In this document: piece by piece, positions 17,695 through 26,093 of the stretch | Position numbering within the stretch: position 1 is the first letter of the stretch | Layout of the letters: each line of letters starts with the position of its first letter | Source of the DNA: CAZWCE01 sp964632505 | Lineage (GTDB): Bacteria > Planctomycetota > Planctomycetia > Pirellulales > Thermoguttaceae | Length of the DNA stretch: 64,000 bases | Direction: 5' to 3' | NCBI GenBank assembly: GCA_964632505.1 | Contig: CAZWCE010000001.1 | Span: 434,001 to 498,000 of the forward strand | Translations under genes and position numbers: made by a program | The notes under the pieces: model-generated | Seen by the model: only the letters and a program-made list of their open reading frames with translations | Told to the model about the DNA's origin: nothing | Databases searched by the model: none

Positions 17695-18588
17695 ATGTCG
17701 TGGAAGAAGTGGTCGTGGTTCGTCGTGGTGTTGGGATGGGCGTTGATGATGGGACGTCACGCCGGCGCCGAGGAAGGAGAGAAGATGTTGCTCTGGCCCG
17801 ACGGAGCGCCCGGGGCGCTCGGGGAGGAAGAAAAGGACCGGCCGCGGATCACCGTGACCCATCCGGAAAGAGAGCATCAAACCAACGTTGCGGTGGTCGT
17901 CTGTCCCGGGGGCGGCTACGGCGGGCTGGCGATGGGCCATGAAGGCGTCGAGATCGCCCAATGGTGGAAAAGCCTGGGAGTGACCGCGGTAGTGCTGGAG
18001 TATCGACATCGCGGCAAAGGCTATGGGCATCCGGCACCGCTTCAGGATGTACAGCGAGCGATTCGGCTGACGCGGTTCCATGCCCGGGACTGGAACGTCG
18101 CGCCCGAGAAGATCGGTGTGATGGGGTTCTCCGCCGGGGGACATCTCGCCTCGTCGGCCGGGACCCACTTCGACGACGGTCGGCCGCAGGCCGATGACCC
18201 GATCGATCGAGAGAGCTGCCGCCCCGATTTTCTGATCCTCTGCTACCCGGTCATCGCGTTGGGAGAACCGTATACCCATGCCGGTTCGCAGCGCAACTTG
18301 TTGGGGGCCGACGCGCCGGCTTCGCTGGTGGAGGAGATGTCGAGCGAGAAACAGGTCACCGAGCGGACGCCGCCGACGTTCCTTTTTCACACCGACGAGG
18401 ACCGGGTCGTGCCGCCGGAGAATAGCATCGTGTTCTACCAGGCTTTGCGTCGGGCGAAAGTCCCGGCCGAAATGCACATCTTCCATCGCGGGCGACACGG
18501 CATCGGACTGGCCCGCGATCTTCCCGGCAACCGCCAGTGGCCCGAGCTGTGTCGGGCCTGGCTGGAGACCATGGGCTTTCTTCCATGA
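17695..18588 (+). CDS. Secreted alpha/beta-hydrolase, acetyl-xylan-esterase-like
   Basis: 297 aa. ATG 17695 follows a strong GGAGGTGG site (17684-17691). Signal peptide at ~1-25 (WFVVVLGWALMMGRHAGA). The oxyanion region is CPGGGYGGLAMGHEG, the nucleophile elbow GFSAGGH (Ser ~142), and the acid/His end is HTDEDRVVPP and RGRHGIGLA. This pattern matches BD-FAE/esterase-lipase proteins, common in planctomycetes as deacetylases of plant or algal polysaccharides. The actual ester substrate is inferred, not seen. Confidence 0.85.
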   Translation: MSWKKWSWFVVVLGWALMMGRHAGAEEGEKMLLWPDGAPGALGEEEKDRPRITVTHPEREHQTNVAVVVCPGGGYGGLAMGHEGVEIAQWWKSLGVTAVVLEYRHRGKGYGHPAPLQDVQRAIRLTRFHARDWNVAPEKIGVMGFSAGGHLASSAGTHFDDGRPQADDPIDRESCRPDFLILCYPVIALGEPYTHAGSQRNLLGADAPASLVEEMSSEKQVTERTPPTFLFHTDEDRVVPPENSIVFYQALRRAKVPAEMHIFHRGRHGIGLARDLPGNRQWPELCRAWLETMGFLP

Positions 18589-18619
18589 GCATTGCGCAGG
18601 TGGCGATTTCCCCGACGGT

Positions 18620-18653
18620 CCCGGTTTGCAAATCCGGGATCGCAAGCTATAAT
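18620..18653 (+). promoter_or_regulatory. Promoter for rubrerythrin with overlapping palindrome
   Basis: TTTGCA (18625-18630), 17 bp, then a perfect TATAAT (18648-18653), ~105 bp before the rubrerythrin ATG. The -35 box is embedded in the 19-bp inverted repeat CCCGG (18620-18624) ... CCGGG (18634-18638), whose centre TTTGCAAAT is itself symmetrical. This placement fits an operator, perhaps for a redox- or peroxide-responsive regulator; the regulator is inferred. Confidence 0.6.
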
Positions 18654-18757
18654 GTAATGTTTTAAGGTGATAAATAAGTTCGCTGCGCCGGGCCGCGGTC
18701 CCCGGAAGCGGAATCGACGAGATCCCATATCAATCCCATGAAAGAAGAGGTCCCCCC

Positions 18758-19333
18758 ATGCCGGAGATCAAAGGAACCCGAACGGAACAGAATCTTCTGA
18801 AAGCGTTTGCCGGAGAATCGCAGGCGCGGAACCGGTACACCTATTTCGCCGGCCGGGCCCGAAAGGACGGGTACGTGCAGATCGCCGATATCTTCGAGGA
18901 GACGGCCAACCAGGAGAAGGAACACGCCAAGCGTTTCTTCAAATTCCTCGAGGGTGGGCCGGTGGAAATCACCGCGACCTATCCGGCGGGCGTGATCGGC
19001 TCGACTCCGGAGAATCTCGAGGAAGCGGCCGCCGGTGAGAACGAAGAGTGGACCGACCTGTACCCCGGCTTCGGCGAAGTGGCCGCCGAAGAGGGCTTCC
19101 CGGAAGTGGCGGCATTGTTCAAGAACGTTTCGGTCGCCGAGAAGCAGCACGAGAAGCGATACCGGGAGCTACTGGAGAACATCAAGGCCGATCGGGTCTT
19201 CCACCGCGACGAGCCGGTCACGTGGCGCTGCCGCAATTGCGGATATCTCCACGAAGGCACCGACGCACCGAAGGTCTGCGCGGCGTGCAAGCATCCGCAG
19301 GCTCATTTCGAGTTGCTCGGCGAGAACTGGTAA
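18758..19333 (+). CDS. rbr: Rubrerythrin
   Basis: 191 aa, standard length. Rubrerythrin reduces hydrogen peroxide at a diiron site. The ferritin-like four-helix domain (~1-145) holds the Glu/His ligands in GESQARNRYTYFA, EETANQEKEHAKRF, EGFPEVAALF and VAEKQHEKRY. A C-terminal rubredoxin domain binds iron through CRNCGYLHEG and CAACKHPQAHF. It is monocistronic, with its own promoter (18625-18653) and terminator (19363-19398). It suggests defence against oxidative stress in a microaerophilic or oxygen-fluctuating habitat. Confidence 0.97.
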   Translation: MPEIKGTRTEQNLLKAFAGESQARNRYTYFAGRARKDGYVQIADIFEETANQEKEHAKRFFKFLEGGPVEITATYPAGVIGSTPENLEEAAAGENEEWTDLYPGFGEVAAEEGFPEVAALFKNVSVAEKQHEKRYRELLENIKADRVFHRDEPVTWRCRNCGYLHEGTDAPKVCAACKHPQAHFELLGENW

Positions 19334-19362
19334 TCGGCCGTTCTTTTTTTGATCATTCCAAG

Positions 19363-19398
19363 CGCCGCGTTCTTTCTGCCGGAATCGCGGCGTTTTTT
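19363..19398 (+). terminator. Rho-independent terminator after rubrerythrin
   Basis: CGCCGCG (19363-19369) pairs with CGCGGCG (19386-19392) around a 16-nt loop, followed by six T. Confidence 0.85.
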
Positions 19399-19624
19399 GA
19401 TGCGCTTCGGGAAACGGAACCCCGAATGCCGATCTCTTGAACGGAAGACGCCCCTCCATGCGACCAACATCAAAGATCGTGGACTTTCTCACCAAGCTCA
19501 GCGACCAACGGGATCGGGCGTCACGTTTCGAGCGGTAGCTCGCTTTGGCTGGCGGCCCCAGCCACCCTGTGTTATGATGAGTGCTGTTCACCAACACGCA
19601 CTTTTGCATGGGAGAAATTTCGCC

Positions 19625-21610
19625 ATGATTGGAAAACGAAAAGGTCGGATCGGCCTGCTGTCGTTCGCGTTGTTTCTGGGGATCGCCACGTTCTCGTTCC
19701 GCTCGGTCGGTGCGGCGGAAGACGTACCCCGTCCGAACATTCTCTGGTTGACCGCCGAGGACATGAGCCCGACGCTCGGTGGCTACGGCGACGATTACGC
19801 GGTGACGCCGCATCTGGACCGCCTGGCGGAGGAGAGCGTCCGCTACACGAGCGTCTTCGCGACCGCCCCGGTCTGCTCACCCTGCCGGAGCTGCCTGATC
19901 ACCGGGTGCTACGCGACGACGATGGGGACGGCGGGACTTCGGTCGTCGCACCCGATTCCCGAGTGGATCCACGGCTTCCCGTCCTATCTCCGCGGGGCGG
20001 GATATTACTGTACGAATAATGCCAAGACCGACTACAACACGAGCCGGGCCGGGGCGATCATCCGAGAGAGTTGGAATGCCTGCAGCGGCAAGGCCCACTG
20101 GCGCGACCGCCCCGAGGGAGTGCCGTTCTTCTCGGTGTTCAATCACATGGTCTCCCATCAATCGCGTTCGATGGTCTGGCCTTACGAGCAGTTCGTCGAG
20201 CAGGTCCAATCGCAACTTCCTCCCGCGAAGATCCACGATCCCGCCAAGGCGCCGGTGCCGCCGTACTATCCCGACACGCCGATTGTTCGCCGCACCATCG
20301 CCCGATATTACGATTGCGTCTCGGTGATGGACCAGCAGGTGGGCGCGCTCTTGGAAGCTCTGGAAAAAGACGGTCTGGCGGAGGAGACGATCGTCTTCTT
20401 CTATTCCGACCACGGGTCCGGTTTGCCGCGCCATAAGCGGATGCTGCTCGATTCCGGCCTGCACGTGCCGCTTTTGGTCCGTTTCCCCGAGAAGTACCGG
20501 CATTGGGCGCCCGCCGCCCCCGGGGAGACCTGTGATCGTTTGATCAGTTTTGTCGATTTTCCACCGACGATGCTCAGTCTTTTGGAACTACCGATCCCGA
20601 CGTACATGCAAGGTGTGGCGTTTCTCGGGAATGCGGCCGGACCGCCGCGAGAGATGGTCTTCGGTGCCCGCGACCGTGTCGACGAGGCATACGACCGGGC
20701 CCGTTGCGTGCGGACCGATCGCTATCTCTATCTGCGAAACTATCGGCCCGACCGTTCCTGGAACCAGCCGAGTTTCTACTCCGACCAGGGTGAAATCCGG
20801 CGAGAGATCAACCAATTGGCCGTCGCCGGAAAACTCGAGGGCGAGGCGTGGGACTATGCCGGACCGACCCGGCCGACCGAGGCGCTGTTCGACGTGGTCG
20901 CCGATCCGATGCAATTGGAGAACCTGCTCGACGGACAGGGAAACCCGAGAAAGGAGGAGCATCGGAAAGTTCTCCTGGAGATGCGCGAACGATTGAAGCA
21001 GGCGATCACGACGACCCGGGATGTCGGCTTTTTGAGCGAGCCGGAGATGATGCGTCGCGCCGACGACATGCCTATCGGCAAACGGACGCCGTACGAAATG
21101 GCGAAGGATCCGGCGCGTTACGATCAGGCCCGTGTGGTGGAGGCGGCCGAGGGAGTCGGGAAGCCTCAGGCCCTTTCCCGGCAGTTGGAGTGGATCGCCG
21201 ATTCCGACGCGGGGGTTCGTTACCAGGCGGCGCTCGGACTTCGCGCGGCGGTCACGATGGACCTGGCCGACGAGGAACAACGGGAAAAGATTCTTGAGGT
21301 GTGTCGGCGGGTCCGGGAAGATCCGGTTCCGGAGATCGCCATCGTTGCCTGCGGGGCGCTGGTGCTCCTGGAGGACGATCGCGATGCGCTGGATCAACTG
21401 GTCGCGATGCTGGAACATCCCAATGGAGAGGTCGCGGTATTTGCCGCGCGGACGCTCGAACTGTCGGGCGAAAAGGCGATGCCGCTGAAAGACCGGATCG
21501 GTGAATACCTGACGAAGCTTCATCAAGGCGTTCGCAAAGGCGATGCCGGCATGTTCATGCGATTCGCCCTCGATCCGTTGATGGAAAAGCTCGAGGCGGC
21601 GGAGAAATAG
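19625..21610 (+). CDS. Secreted sulfatase (sulfatase 1) with C-terminal HEAT-like region
   Basis: 661 aa from ATG 19625 (MIGKRKGR); upstream frame is not used. Signal peptide ~1-30. The alkaline-phosphatase-fold sulfatase domain runs to ~500: metal site NILWLTAEDMSPTLGGYGDD, formylglycine motif C84-S-P-C-R (type I CxPxR, needing FGE maturation), and DHGSGLPRHKR for the distal metal. Residues ~530-640 are helical repeats (LEWIADSDAGVRYQAALGLRAAV ... IAIVACGALVLLEDD) resembling HEAT units. It resembles the heparan N-sulfatase-like group common in planctomycetes; the glycan substrate is unknown. Confidence 0.9.
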   Translation: MIGKRKGRIGLLSFALFLGIATFSFRSVGAAEDVPRPNILWLTAEDMSPTLGGYGDDYAVTPHLDRLAEESVRYTSVFATAPVCSPCRSCLITGCYATTMGTAGLRSSHPIPEWIHGFPSYLRGAGYYCTNNAKTDYNTSRAGAIIRESWNACSGKAHWRDRPEGVPFFSVFNHMVSHQSRSMVWPYEQFVEQVQSQLPPAKIHDPAKAPVPPYYPDTPIVRRTIARYYDCVSVMDQQVGALLEALEKDGLAEETIVFFYSDHGSGLPRHKRMLLDSGLHVPLLVRFPEKYRHWAPAAPGETCDRLISFVDFPPTMLSLLELPIPTYMQGVAFLGNAAGPPREMVFGARDRVDEAYDRARCVRTDRYLYLRNYRPDRSWNQPSFYSDQGEIRREINQLAVAGKLEGEAWDYAGPTRPTEALFDVVADPMQLENLLDGQGNPRKEEHRKVLLEMRERLKQAITTTRDVGFLSEPEMMRRADDMPIGKRTPYEMAKDPARYDQARVVEAAEGVGKPQALSRQLEWIADSDAGVRYQAALGLRAAVTMDLADEEQREKILEVCRRVREDPVPEIAIVACGALVLLEDDRDALDQLVAMLEHPNGEVAVFAARTLELSGEKAMPLKDRIGEYLTKLHQGVRKGDAGMFMRFALDPLMEKLEAAEK

Positions 21611-21619
21611 CCGCATCGT

Positions 21620-21642
21620 TCGGTCGGTCGATTCCCGACCGA
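21620..21642. terminator. Strong hairpin between convergent genes
   Basis: TCGGTCGG (21620-21627) pairs with CCGACCGA (21635-21642) around a 7-nt loop, in the 39-bp gap between sulfatase 1 and the leftward GGDEF gene. No T-run follows on either strand, so termination is plausible but unproven. Confidence 0.4.
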
Positions 21643-21649
21643 GCAGCCG

Positions 21650-23776
21650 TCACTTGAGCACCGTCAGGTTCAGCGGCTGGACTTCCTTCCCGTTGGAGAT
21701 GAAGATCTGGTTGCCGCCTTCCTTGACGGCCGCGAGCGAGGCGTCGTCGGCACGCTGGAACATCTGTTTCGCGTTCTCGCCGTGGGTTCCACGGGCCACG
21801 CCCAGGCTGAGGCTGAATTCGGCCGCTTTGTTGCCCGCGGTCACCGGGTGCTTCAGTGCCGCAATGCGAATCTGCTCGATCATGCGAAGCGTCTGATCGA
21901 GTTTCGGCTGCTCGAACAGGACGGCGAAAACCCCTTTGTCGTAATAGGTCGCGACGCCTTTGCCTTTGAGCGCGTTGATGATCATTTTGGGGATCGTCTT
22001 GAAGATCGCCCGCCCCATCTCGACGCCGTTTTCATTGATGATGTCGACGAGCTGGTCGATCCGCAGAAATACCACCAGGGGCGGAACCTTCCCTTCCTGC
22101 ATCTTCTCGAGGTTTTCGGTGGTCTTGAAACGGAAGAATTCCTTGGTGGAAAGCAGATTCGCAGTATCGAAGGAGGGATGCTTCTGCTTGGCGCTGCCCG
22201 GGATGACGTTCACCTCGGCCGTTTTTTTGCCCTCTTTCTCCGACGGAAGATGTTCCGTTTCGATCTTTCCCCGTGCTTCGAAGCCGAGATTGCGACGGCG
22301 TCGTTCCTTCTGCTCTTCCGATTCCTCCTCCGGTGTCCTCTTCCCTTCGCCGGCGAGGGCGGAGTCGACGCTCGACCATTCATACCGGTCCATTTTCGTC
22401 TTTCCGCTCTCGGCCGATCTCTCGTTCGAGGTCTCCGGAAGTTTCGAGTCGGAAGATTTCAGTTTCTCGTTTTCCATGGCGGCGACGGCTTGATCGTCGC
22501 CATCGGCCAGGGTATTGCAAGCCTGTTCGACCAGGTCGACTTTCGCGGCGAACTGGTCCGGGTCGGTGAGCTGTTCATCGGGAGTGCTGGAGACGGGGCG
22601 TTTCGCCTTTTCGGGAGCCCGAGCCGGGGAAGGGGGCTCGTCTTGGAGTTCTTCCGGAGGATCCTCGCCGGGCAGTTCCAGCCGCTTCGCATTGGCCAGT
22701 TCCGAATTGAGCAACTGCGCGCCGGAGGGAAGGCTTGCCGAGGCCTGGGTCCCGGAGAACCTCATCGGAGAACGCTTCGACGAGGCGTCGTCGTGACCGG
22801 CGGGCGAGGACGGTTTCTCCGCTGGCGGTTCCTCGGCACCGGACGGTTCTTCGGTCGACTTTTTCTCCTGCTCGCTACAATAGCAATAGGGAACCGGCTC
22901 CTGGGTATCGTGCCAATGGGTTTGGTTGCGGCCCTTCTTCTTGCTGGCATAAAGGCACTGGTCGGCGCGTTCGATGAATTCCGCATTGTTCTCGTTGGGA
23001 ACCCATTGCGAAAGACCGACGCTGATATGGATCGAGATCGGTTTCTCGCGACAAGTGAACGGCCGTCGGGCAATGCCGCTTCGTGCTTCATCGGCCATGG
23101 CGGCCGCGTCTCGGATTTCGATCCCCGGCTGCACCACGGCGAACTCTTCTCCCCCGTATCGGGCGACCATCGCCGAATCGGGATAGTGCACCTTCAGGTA
23201 GCGGGCGATGTTCTTCAAGGCATCGTCGCCGGCGAGATGACCGTAGGTGTCGTTGATCTTCTTGAAAAAGTCGATATCGATGAGCGTGAATGTGCACTGG
23301 AACTGCGGGTCCTGCTTCATCCGGAGACGGCACTCGTCCAGCAGTTCATCCAGTCGCCGACGGTTATACAGCCCGGTCAGCGGGTCCAGATTCGCTTCTT
23401 CGATCTTCGAATTCAAGTGCTGCACCTGTGATTGCAGACGATCCTCGACCTCGTTGAGCTTGTACTGAAAGTGGTGGTTCGCCTTGAGCAGCTTTTCAAT
23501 GGCGCGGCTGAGCGCTTCGGGGTTCTTCTTCCCCGTGATCGCCACGGCGCGGCTGACTTGGTTGATGCTCTGGTTGTGGGAATCGAGATCGCTGGCCAAT
23601 CCCGATGCGGCGTTCTCGATCTGCATGATCAAACGCGCGGCGGTCTGGGAATCCAGCTTTTCCGTGCTGAAATCGATAAGCTGTCGCCGCAAAAGCATGG
23701 AATAGATGAACACCCCCAGAAATCCTCCGAGGGCCATGCCGCAGATCAGCCAGGTTATATTCGAAGTGAAGAACAT
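21650..23776 (-). CDS. Membrane protein with two GGDEF domains, second degenerate
   Basis: 708 aa. One N-terminal TM (ITWLICGMALGGFLGVFIYSMLL). A helical linker follows to ~125. The first GGDEF domain (~128-290) has DPLTGLYNRRRL, DIDFFKKINDTYGH and an intact GGEEF at 208-212, so it should make cyclic di-GMP. A charged, disordered linker of ~250 residues (~300-555) follows. The second domain (~560-690) keeps the fold outline (VFLRIDQLVDIINENG ... LSLGVARG) but carries YDKGVFAVLF where GGDEF should be; it is probably inactive, perhaps regulatory. No RxxD inhibitory site is obvious. Convergent with sulfatase 1. Confidence 0.9.
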   Translation of the reverse strand: MFFTSNITWLICGMALGGFLGVFIYSMLLRRQLIDFSTEKLDSQTAARLIMQIENAASGLASDLDSHNQSINQVSRAVAITGKKNPEALSRAIEKLLKANHHFQYKLNEVEDRLQSQVQHLNSKIEEANLDPLTGLYNRRRLDELLDECRLRMKQDPQFQCTFTLIDIDFFKKINDTYGHLAGDDALKNIARYLKVHYPDSAMVARYGGEEFAVVQPGIEIRDAAAMADEARSGIARRPFTCREKPISIHISVGLSQWVPNENNAEFIERADQCLYASKKKGRNQTHWHDTQEPVPYCYCSEQEKKSTEEPSGAEEPPAEKPSSPAGHDDASSKRSPMRFSGTQASASLPSGAQLLNSELANAKRLELPGEDPPEELQDEPPSPARAPEKAKRPVSSTPDEQLTDPDQFAAKVDLVEQACNTLADGDDQAVAAMENEKLKSSDSKLPETSNERSAESGKTKMDRYEWSSVDSALAGEGKRTPEEESEEQKERRRRNLGFEARGKIETEHLPSEKEGKKTAEVNVIPGSAKQKHPSFDTANLLSTKEFFRFKTTENLEKMQEGKVPPLVVFLRIDQLVDIINENGVEMGRAIFKTIPKMIINALKGKGVATYYDKGVFAVLFEQPKLDQTLRMIEQIRIAALKHPVTAGNKAAEFSLSLGVARGTHGENAKQMFQRADDASLAAVKEGGNQIFISNGKEVQPLNLTVLK

Positions 23777-24258
23777 CTCGGCCCCATAAATAGCTCAGGA
23801 TGCTTGCGAATAATGATTCATGATCGGATGAGCAGTGATCCCTCGGTTCGCGCATGGAAAGCCGCGGGACGTGCTCTCGATGGTCGCCTTTGCCGCACTG
23901 CTGAGGCGATGCTCCATTCATGATGATGGTGATTTCCCCGGTTCCGCGACTATCGTTCCAAGCAGCTCAATGAAGAGACCATCTGCCACGGAAAGACCGC
24001 TAAAATGACCATGATGTGTACATTGCATCACTCTTTTTGCAAGGAAGCACAGATCGTGTCACCGATTAATACAAGTATGCCTTACTTTTCCCTTGCATGT
24101 CGGCTCCCTTCGAAAAAAGAAACGAAGATTCCTGGATCCCGTGTGTTTGGAGAGGTGTTGTCGGGAGGGGATCGCTTAACCTCGCCGGAAGGGGGCGGGA
24201 TGGTAGCGGCTGGAGGGGTGGTGTCGATTCGTGTCGGCCGCCCGGGCAGAGGAGCCGG
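23777..24258. other. Intergenic region, nothing identified
   Basis: 482 bp between two leftward genes. Short frames here have no recognisable product or ribosome site. An A/T-rich ATAAATA (23787-23793) just upstream of the GGDEF gene could be its -10 region on the minus strand; no partner -35 is clear. Confidence 0.4.
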
Positions 24259-25164
24259 TTAGCTTTTCGTCTTTCCACGCAAGAAACTTCCCAACCGGCG
24301 GCCCAGGAAAAAGTCCGGTAGATAACTTCGATGCCGCGGAAACGTGATCGGCCGCCGTAATTGCAGCATCGCGCGGAAGAGGAAACGTCGCCCCCGGGCG
24401 ACCTCGCCACGCAAAAGCGCCTGGTAGCCGAGTGCTTCGAGGCATTTTCCGCGAAGGACGCGCGGAATCGTTTCCCGACCCGTTTCGAGCCAGCGGAGTC
24501 GTGCCGTTTCGGTAGCCCGGGAGATCTCCCGGCGTCGCGTTTCGGTGAGCGATTTGCCGTGCAGTCGATAATCGTAGAGCACCGCGTCGATCGGACGGAG
24601 CCGGAACGAGAGCGACGCGCGTAGCCAGAAATCGAGGTCTTCGGCCAAAAAGAGCGATTCGTCGTAGCCATCGAGGGTTTCGTGCACCTCCCGACGATAG
24701 AGGAAGCAGGCGCCCACGCTGTTGGTCCAGGCGAGGGCTTGCGGGGGGTCCGGCCGGTACGTCTCCAGAAGATGGCCCGCGGCGTCGATGCGGCGAAACC
24801 CGGCGTAGACCAAATCGGCGGGCGGGGAGCCCTCGATGGTCGCCACGAGCCGCTCCAGCGCGTTCGGCGCGAAGCGGTTGTCGTCGGAAGTCCAGGTGAA
24901 ATAGCGGCCCCGGGCGCGTTGGAACCCTTCGTTCAGCGCGCCGGGGAGTTTCCGGTTCTTTGAAAGCAGGACGGCGTGAATCCGGTCGTCTTTCGACTCC
25001 CATGCTTGCACCCGTTTCGGCGTGTCGTCGTTCGAGGCGTCGTCGACGATGATCAATTCCCAGTCGGACCTCGTTTGCGCAACGACCGACTCGATCGCCT
25101 CATCGAGGTATGCGATGCCGTTATGCGTCGGCAGGACGATGCTCACCGATGGAGTCGGGTCCAT
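24259..25164 (-). CDS. Family 2 glycosyltransferase
   Basis: 301 aa. ATG 25164 (MDPTPSVSIVLP) is preceded by GAGGTG; a GTG two codons earlier is the alternative. GT-A fold motifs: VSIVLPTHNG at the nucleotide-binding start, IIVDDASNDDT, the DxD-like WTSDDNRF near 90, and the acceptor-side EDLDFW near 175. Transfers an activated sugar, probably for a surface polysaccharide. It is the last gene of the leftward run metG > dehydrogenase > esterase > glycosyltransferase (gaps 92, 42 and 44 bp), so it may share their transcript. Confidence 0.9.
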   Translation of the reverse strand: MDPTPSVSIVLPTHNGIAYLDEAIESVVAQTRSDWELIIVDDASNDDTPKRVQAWESKDDRIHAVLLSKNRKLPGALNEGFQRARGRYFTWTSDDNRFAPNALERLVATIEGSPPADLVYAGFRRIDAAGHLLETYRPDPPQALAWTNSVGACFLYRREVHETLDGYDESLFLAEDLDFWLRASLSFRLRPIDAVLYDYRLHGKSLTETRRREISRATETARLRWLETGRETIPRVLRGKCLEALGYQALLRGEVARGRRFLFRAMLQLRRPITFPRHRSYLPDFFLGRRLGSFLRGKTKS

Positions 25165-25208
25165 GAACACCTCGAAGAAAGAGTGGATCGACGGGTGTCG
25201 GGAGGGCT

Positions 25209-26051
25209 TCAGTCACGCGATTGGGCCTGGAGCCATTGGTAGAAGTCGGGATCGTTGTAGGTCTCGGTCCAGGAATCGTGTTTCGCCTCGGGATAGATCG
25301 TCAGTTTCGCGTGTCGGCCGCCGGCTCGGCGAATCGCCTCGATCATGTCGCCGCTGAGCTTCGGGGGGACCACCGGATCGGCCCCGCCGTGGAAGGCCCA
25401 GACCGGCAGATCGACCAATCGCTCCGCCTTTTTCGGGTCGCCTCCTCCGCAAATCGGTGCCACGGCCGCCAATCGGTCGGGGATCTCGCAGGCCAGCATC
25501 CAGGAGCCGTAGCCACCCATGCTCAACCCGGTCACGTAGATCCGGTCCTCGTCGACCGAGTAGACCGCCATCAGGTGATCGAGCAGCAGAATCAACTGTT
25601 CGGCCGACCAGTACTTGTCGCTCGGACACTGGGGCGAGACGGTGATCATCGGCCAAGAGTCGGCCTTTTCACACAGCTTCGGCGGGCCGTGGACCTTCAC
25701 CTTTTCGGGATCGCTTCCCCGTTCCCCGGCTCCGTGCAAGAAGAGCAGCAGGGGATACTTCTTCCCGCTTCGCGATTCGTCGTCCTTCGGCAAATAGAGC
25801 CAGTAGCGGACGGTTTCCGCGTCGTTCGGATCGGCCGGGACCGGTTCATGCAGCCGCCTGAGGGTCGCTTCGCGAGACTGCTTCGGAGGCCAGTCGCTCC
25901 GGTTGGCCGGCAGCTCGATCGTCCGGAGGACCTGTTTGCCGGCCTCCGGTGCCTCGACGTTTTCTTGGGAGAGCGTGGGTGTGGGGAGCCACGCCAGCGC
26001 CATGATGGCGAACAGCACGGCCCCGGATCGATTTCGGCCAATGCACGTCAT
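25209..26051 (-). CDS. Secreted alpha/beta-hydrolase, PHB-depolymerase/prolyl-oligopeptidase-like esterase
   Basis: 280 aa. ATG 26051 follows AAGGAGA. Signal peptide at ~1-28 (AVLFAIMALAWLPTPTLS). Catalytic core: LLLFLHGAGERG (oxyanion), TGLSMGGYGSW (nucleophile Ser ~175), HGGADPVVPP (Asp) and AKHDSWTETY (His). It matches the secreted carboxylesterase group often described as PHB depolymerase-like and abundant in planctomycetes. Substrate inferred to be an esterified polysaccharide; not provable here. Confidence 0.85.
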   Translation of the reverse strand: MTCIGRNRSGAVLFAIMALAWLPTPTLSQENVEAPEAGKQVLRTIELPANRSDWPPKQSREATLRRLHEPVPADPNDAETVRYWLYLPKDDESRSGKKYPLLLFLHGAGERGSDPEKVKVHGPPKLCEKADSWPMITVSPQCPSDKYWSAEQLILLLDHLMAVYSVDEDRIYVTGLSMGGYGSWMLACEIPDRLAAVAPICGGGDPKKAERLVDLPVWAFHGGADPVVPPKLSGDMIEAIRRAGGRHAKLTIYPEAKHDSWTETYNDPDFYQWLQAQSRD

Positions 26052-26093
26052 GGGAGATCTCCTTCGAAAAAGAGAGGGATCGGCGAAACCAGG

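Noticed and set aside
24005..24262. 85-codon frame overlapping the glycosyltransferase 3' end
   Set aside because: No ribosome site or recognisable product; mostly non-coding composition.
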